Positions 8,000 to 8,320 of a DNA stretch of 8,320 nt are shown here, piece after piece. Under the pieces are notes generated by a model. That model did no database searches, was not told where the DNA came from, and worked only from the letters and a program-made list of their open reading frames with translations. The DNA comes from Pseudomonadota bacterium (GTDB lineage Bacteria; Myxococcota; Polyangia; Polyangiales; Polyangiaceae), in contig JAEZYO010000557.1 of the NCBI GenBank assembly GCA_023419055.1, positions 1 through 8,320 on the forward strand. Reading direction: 5' to 3'. The number at the start of each line of letters is the position of its first letter. The stretch's first letter is position 1. The position numbers and the translations under genes were made by a program.

Positions 8000-8320
8000 G
8001 CCCGCGGCCCCGCGGATCGCGCTCGAGGTCGGCAGCGCGGTCAAGCCGTACCCCGGGGAGTTCGTCTCGGGTGACGTGGCGGTCAGCACCGGTACGCGCC
8101 GCGGGCGCCTGGTCGCGTTGATCGACGGCCTCGGTCACGGGCCCGGGGCCGCCGACGCGGCGGGTCGTGCCGCGGACGCGTTCAGCGAGCACGCCGATCT
8201 GCCGCTCGACGAGCTGTTCGCGGTCGTGCACCGCGCGCTCCGCGGGACGCGTGGAGCCGTGGCCTCGGCGGCGTCGTTCGACGTCGAGACGCAGAGCTTC
8301 GAGTTCGCGGGGGTCGGCAA
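7992..8320 (+). CDS. rsbX: RsbX-like PP2C/SpoIIE-family serine phosphatase, partial (3' end beyond right edge)
   Basis: The ATG at 7992 overlaps the rsbT stop by 8 nt (ATGCCTGA), and 109 codons continue to the edge. The N-terminal half of a PP2C-type fold is visible: EFVSGDVAV with metal-ligand candidate Asp28, followed by LVALIDGLGHGPGAADAA (40-57), where D46-G47 matches the DGLGxG motif of RsbX/SpoIIE phosphatases. No sensor or coiled coil precedes the domain, as expected for RsbX and unlike RsbU, which has an RsbT-binding N-terminal domain. In B. subtilis, RsbX dephosphorylates RsbS-P and RsbR-P to reset the stressosome. Position directly after rsbT supports this role. The missing C-terminal half, including the last metal-binding Asp, prevents confirmation that the enzyme is intact. 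Confidence 0.85.
   Translation, partial: MPEPAAPRIALEVGSAVKPYPGEFVSGDVAVSTGTRRGRLVALIDGLGHGPGAADAAGRAADAFSEHADLPLDELFAVVHRALRGTRGAVASAASFDVETQSFEFAGVG

Noticed and set aside
7226..8089. Minus-strand open frame of 287 codons over rsbT
   Set aside because: Antisense to intact GHKL motifs; its translation has no family features.

Overview
The window is high-GC DNA (by eye about two thirds G+C or more, with strong G/C preference at third codon positions) with tight gene packing. The gene content fits a deltaproteobacterial/Myxococcota-type genome: a response regulator fused to a DUF4388 (PATAN) domain, a PAS-rich stressosome module, and a degenerate DUF2723-type membrane protein. This taxonomic placement is an inference from composition and gene families. 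No RNA gene, insertion sequence, integrase, CRISPR array or compositional break was seen.

Left half (1-3026, minus strand): a response regulator with a C-terminal DUF4388 domain runs off the left edge (1-1013). Upstream of it on the same strand lies aspS (1128-3026), a bacterial-type aspartyl-tRNA synthetase with a GTG start. Between them is a perfect 10-bp hairpin whose T-run faces the plus strand. A sigma70-like promoter fits about 45 bases upstream of the aspS start.

Middle (3150-4943, plus strand): divergent from aspS is a polytopic membrane protein of about 597 residues. It looks like a divergent DUF2723 (GT-C / TMEM260-like) family member. The first 2 kb of its open frame is only the antisense shadow of aspS.

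Right half (5041-8320, plus strand): a stressosome operon rsbR-rsbS-rsbT-rsbX. RsbR carries three PAS domains, two of them an ungapped 128-residue tandem duplication, followed by an RsbR-type STAS domain with both regulatory threonines. RsbS is a stand-alone STAS protein with the phosphorylatable serine. RsbT is a GHKL serine/threonine kinase with an unusual helical N-terminal extension of about 95 residues. RsbX is a PP2C-like phosphatase cut by the right edge. Gaps and overlaps of 6 nt, -14 nt and -8 nt indicate translational coupling. By analogy with Bacillus subtilis, RsbR and RsbS would form a scaffold holding RsbT. A signal sensed by PAS would trigger phosphorylation of the STAS serine/threonine residues and release RsbT to switch on a downstream partner, and RsbX would reset the complex. 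The output partner is not in the window and is the main open question.
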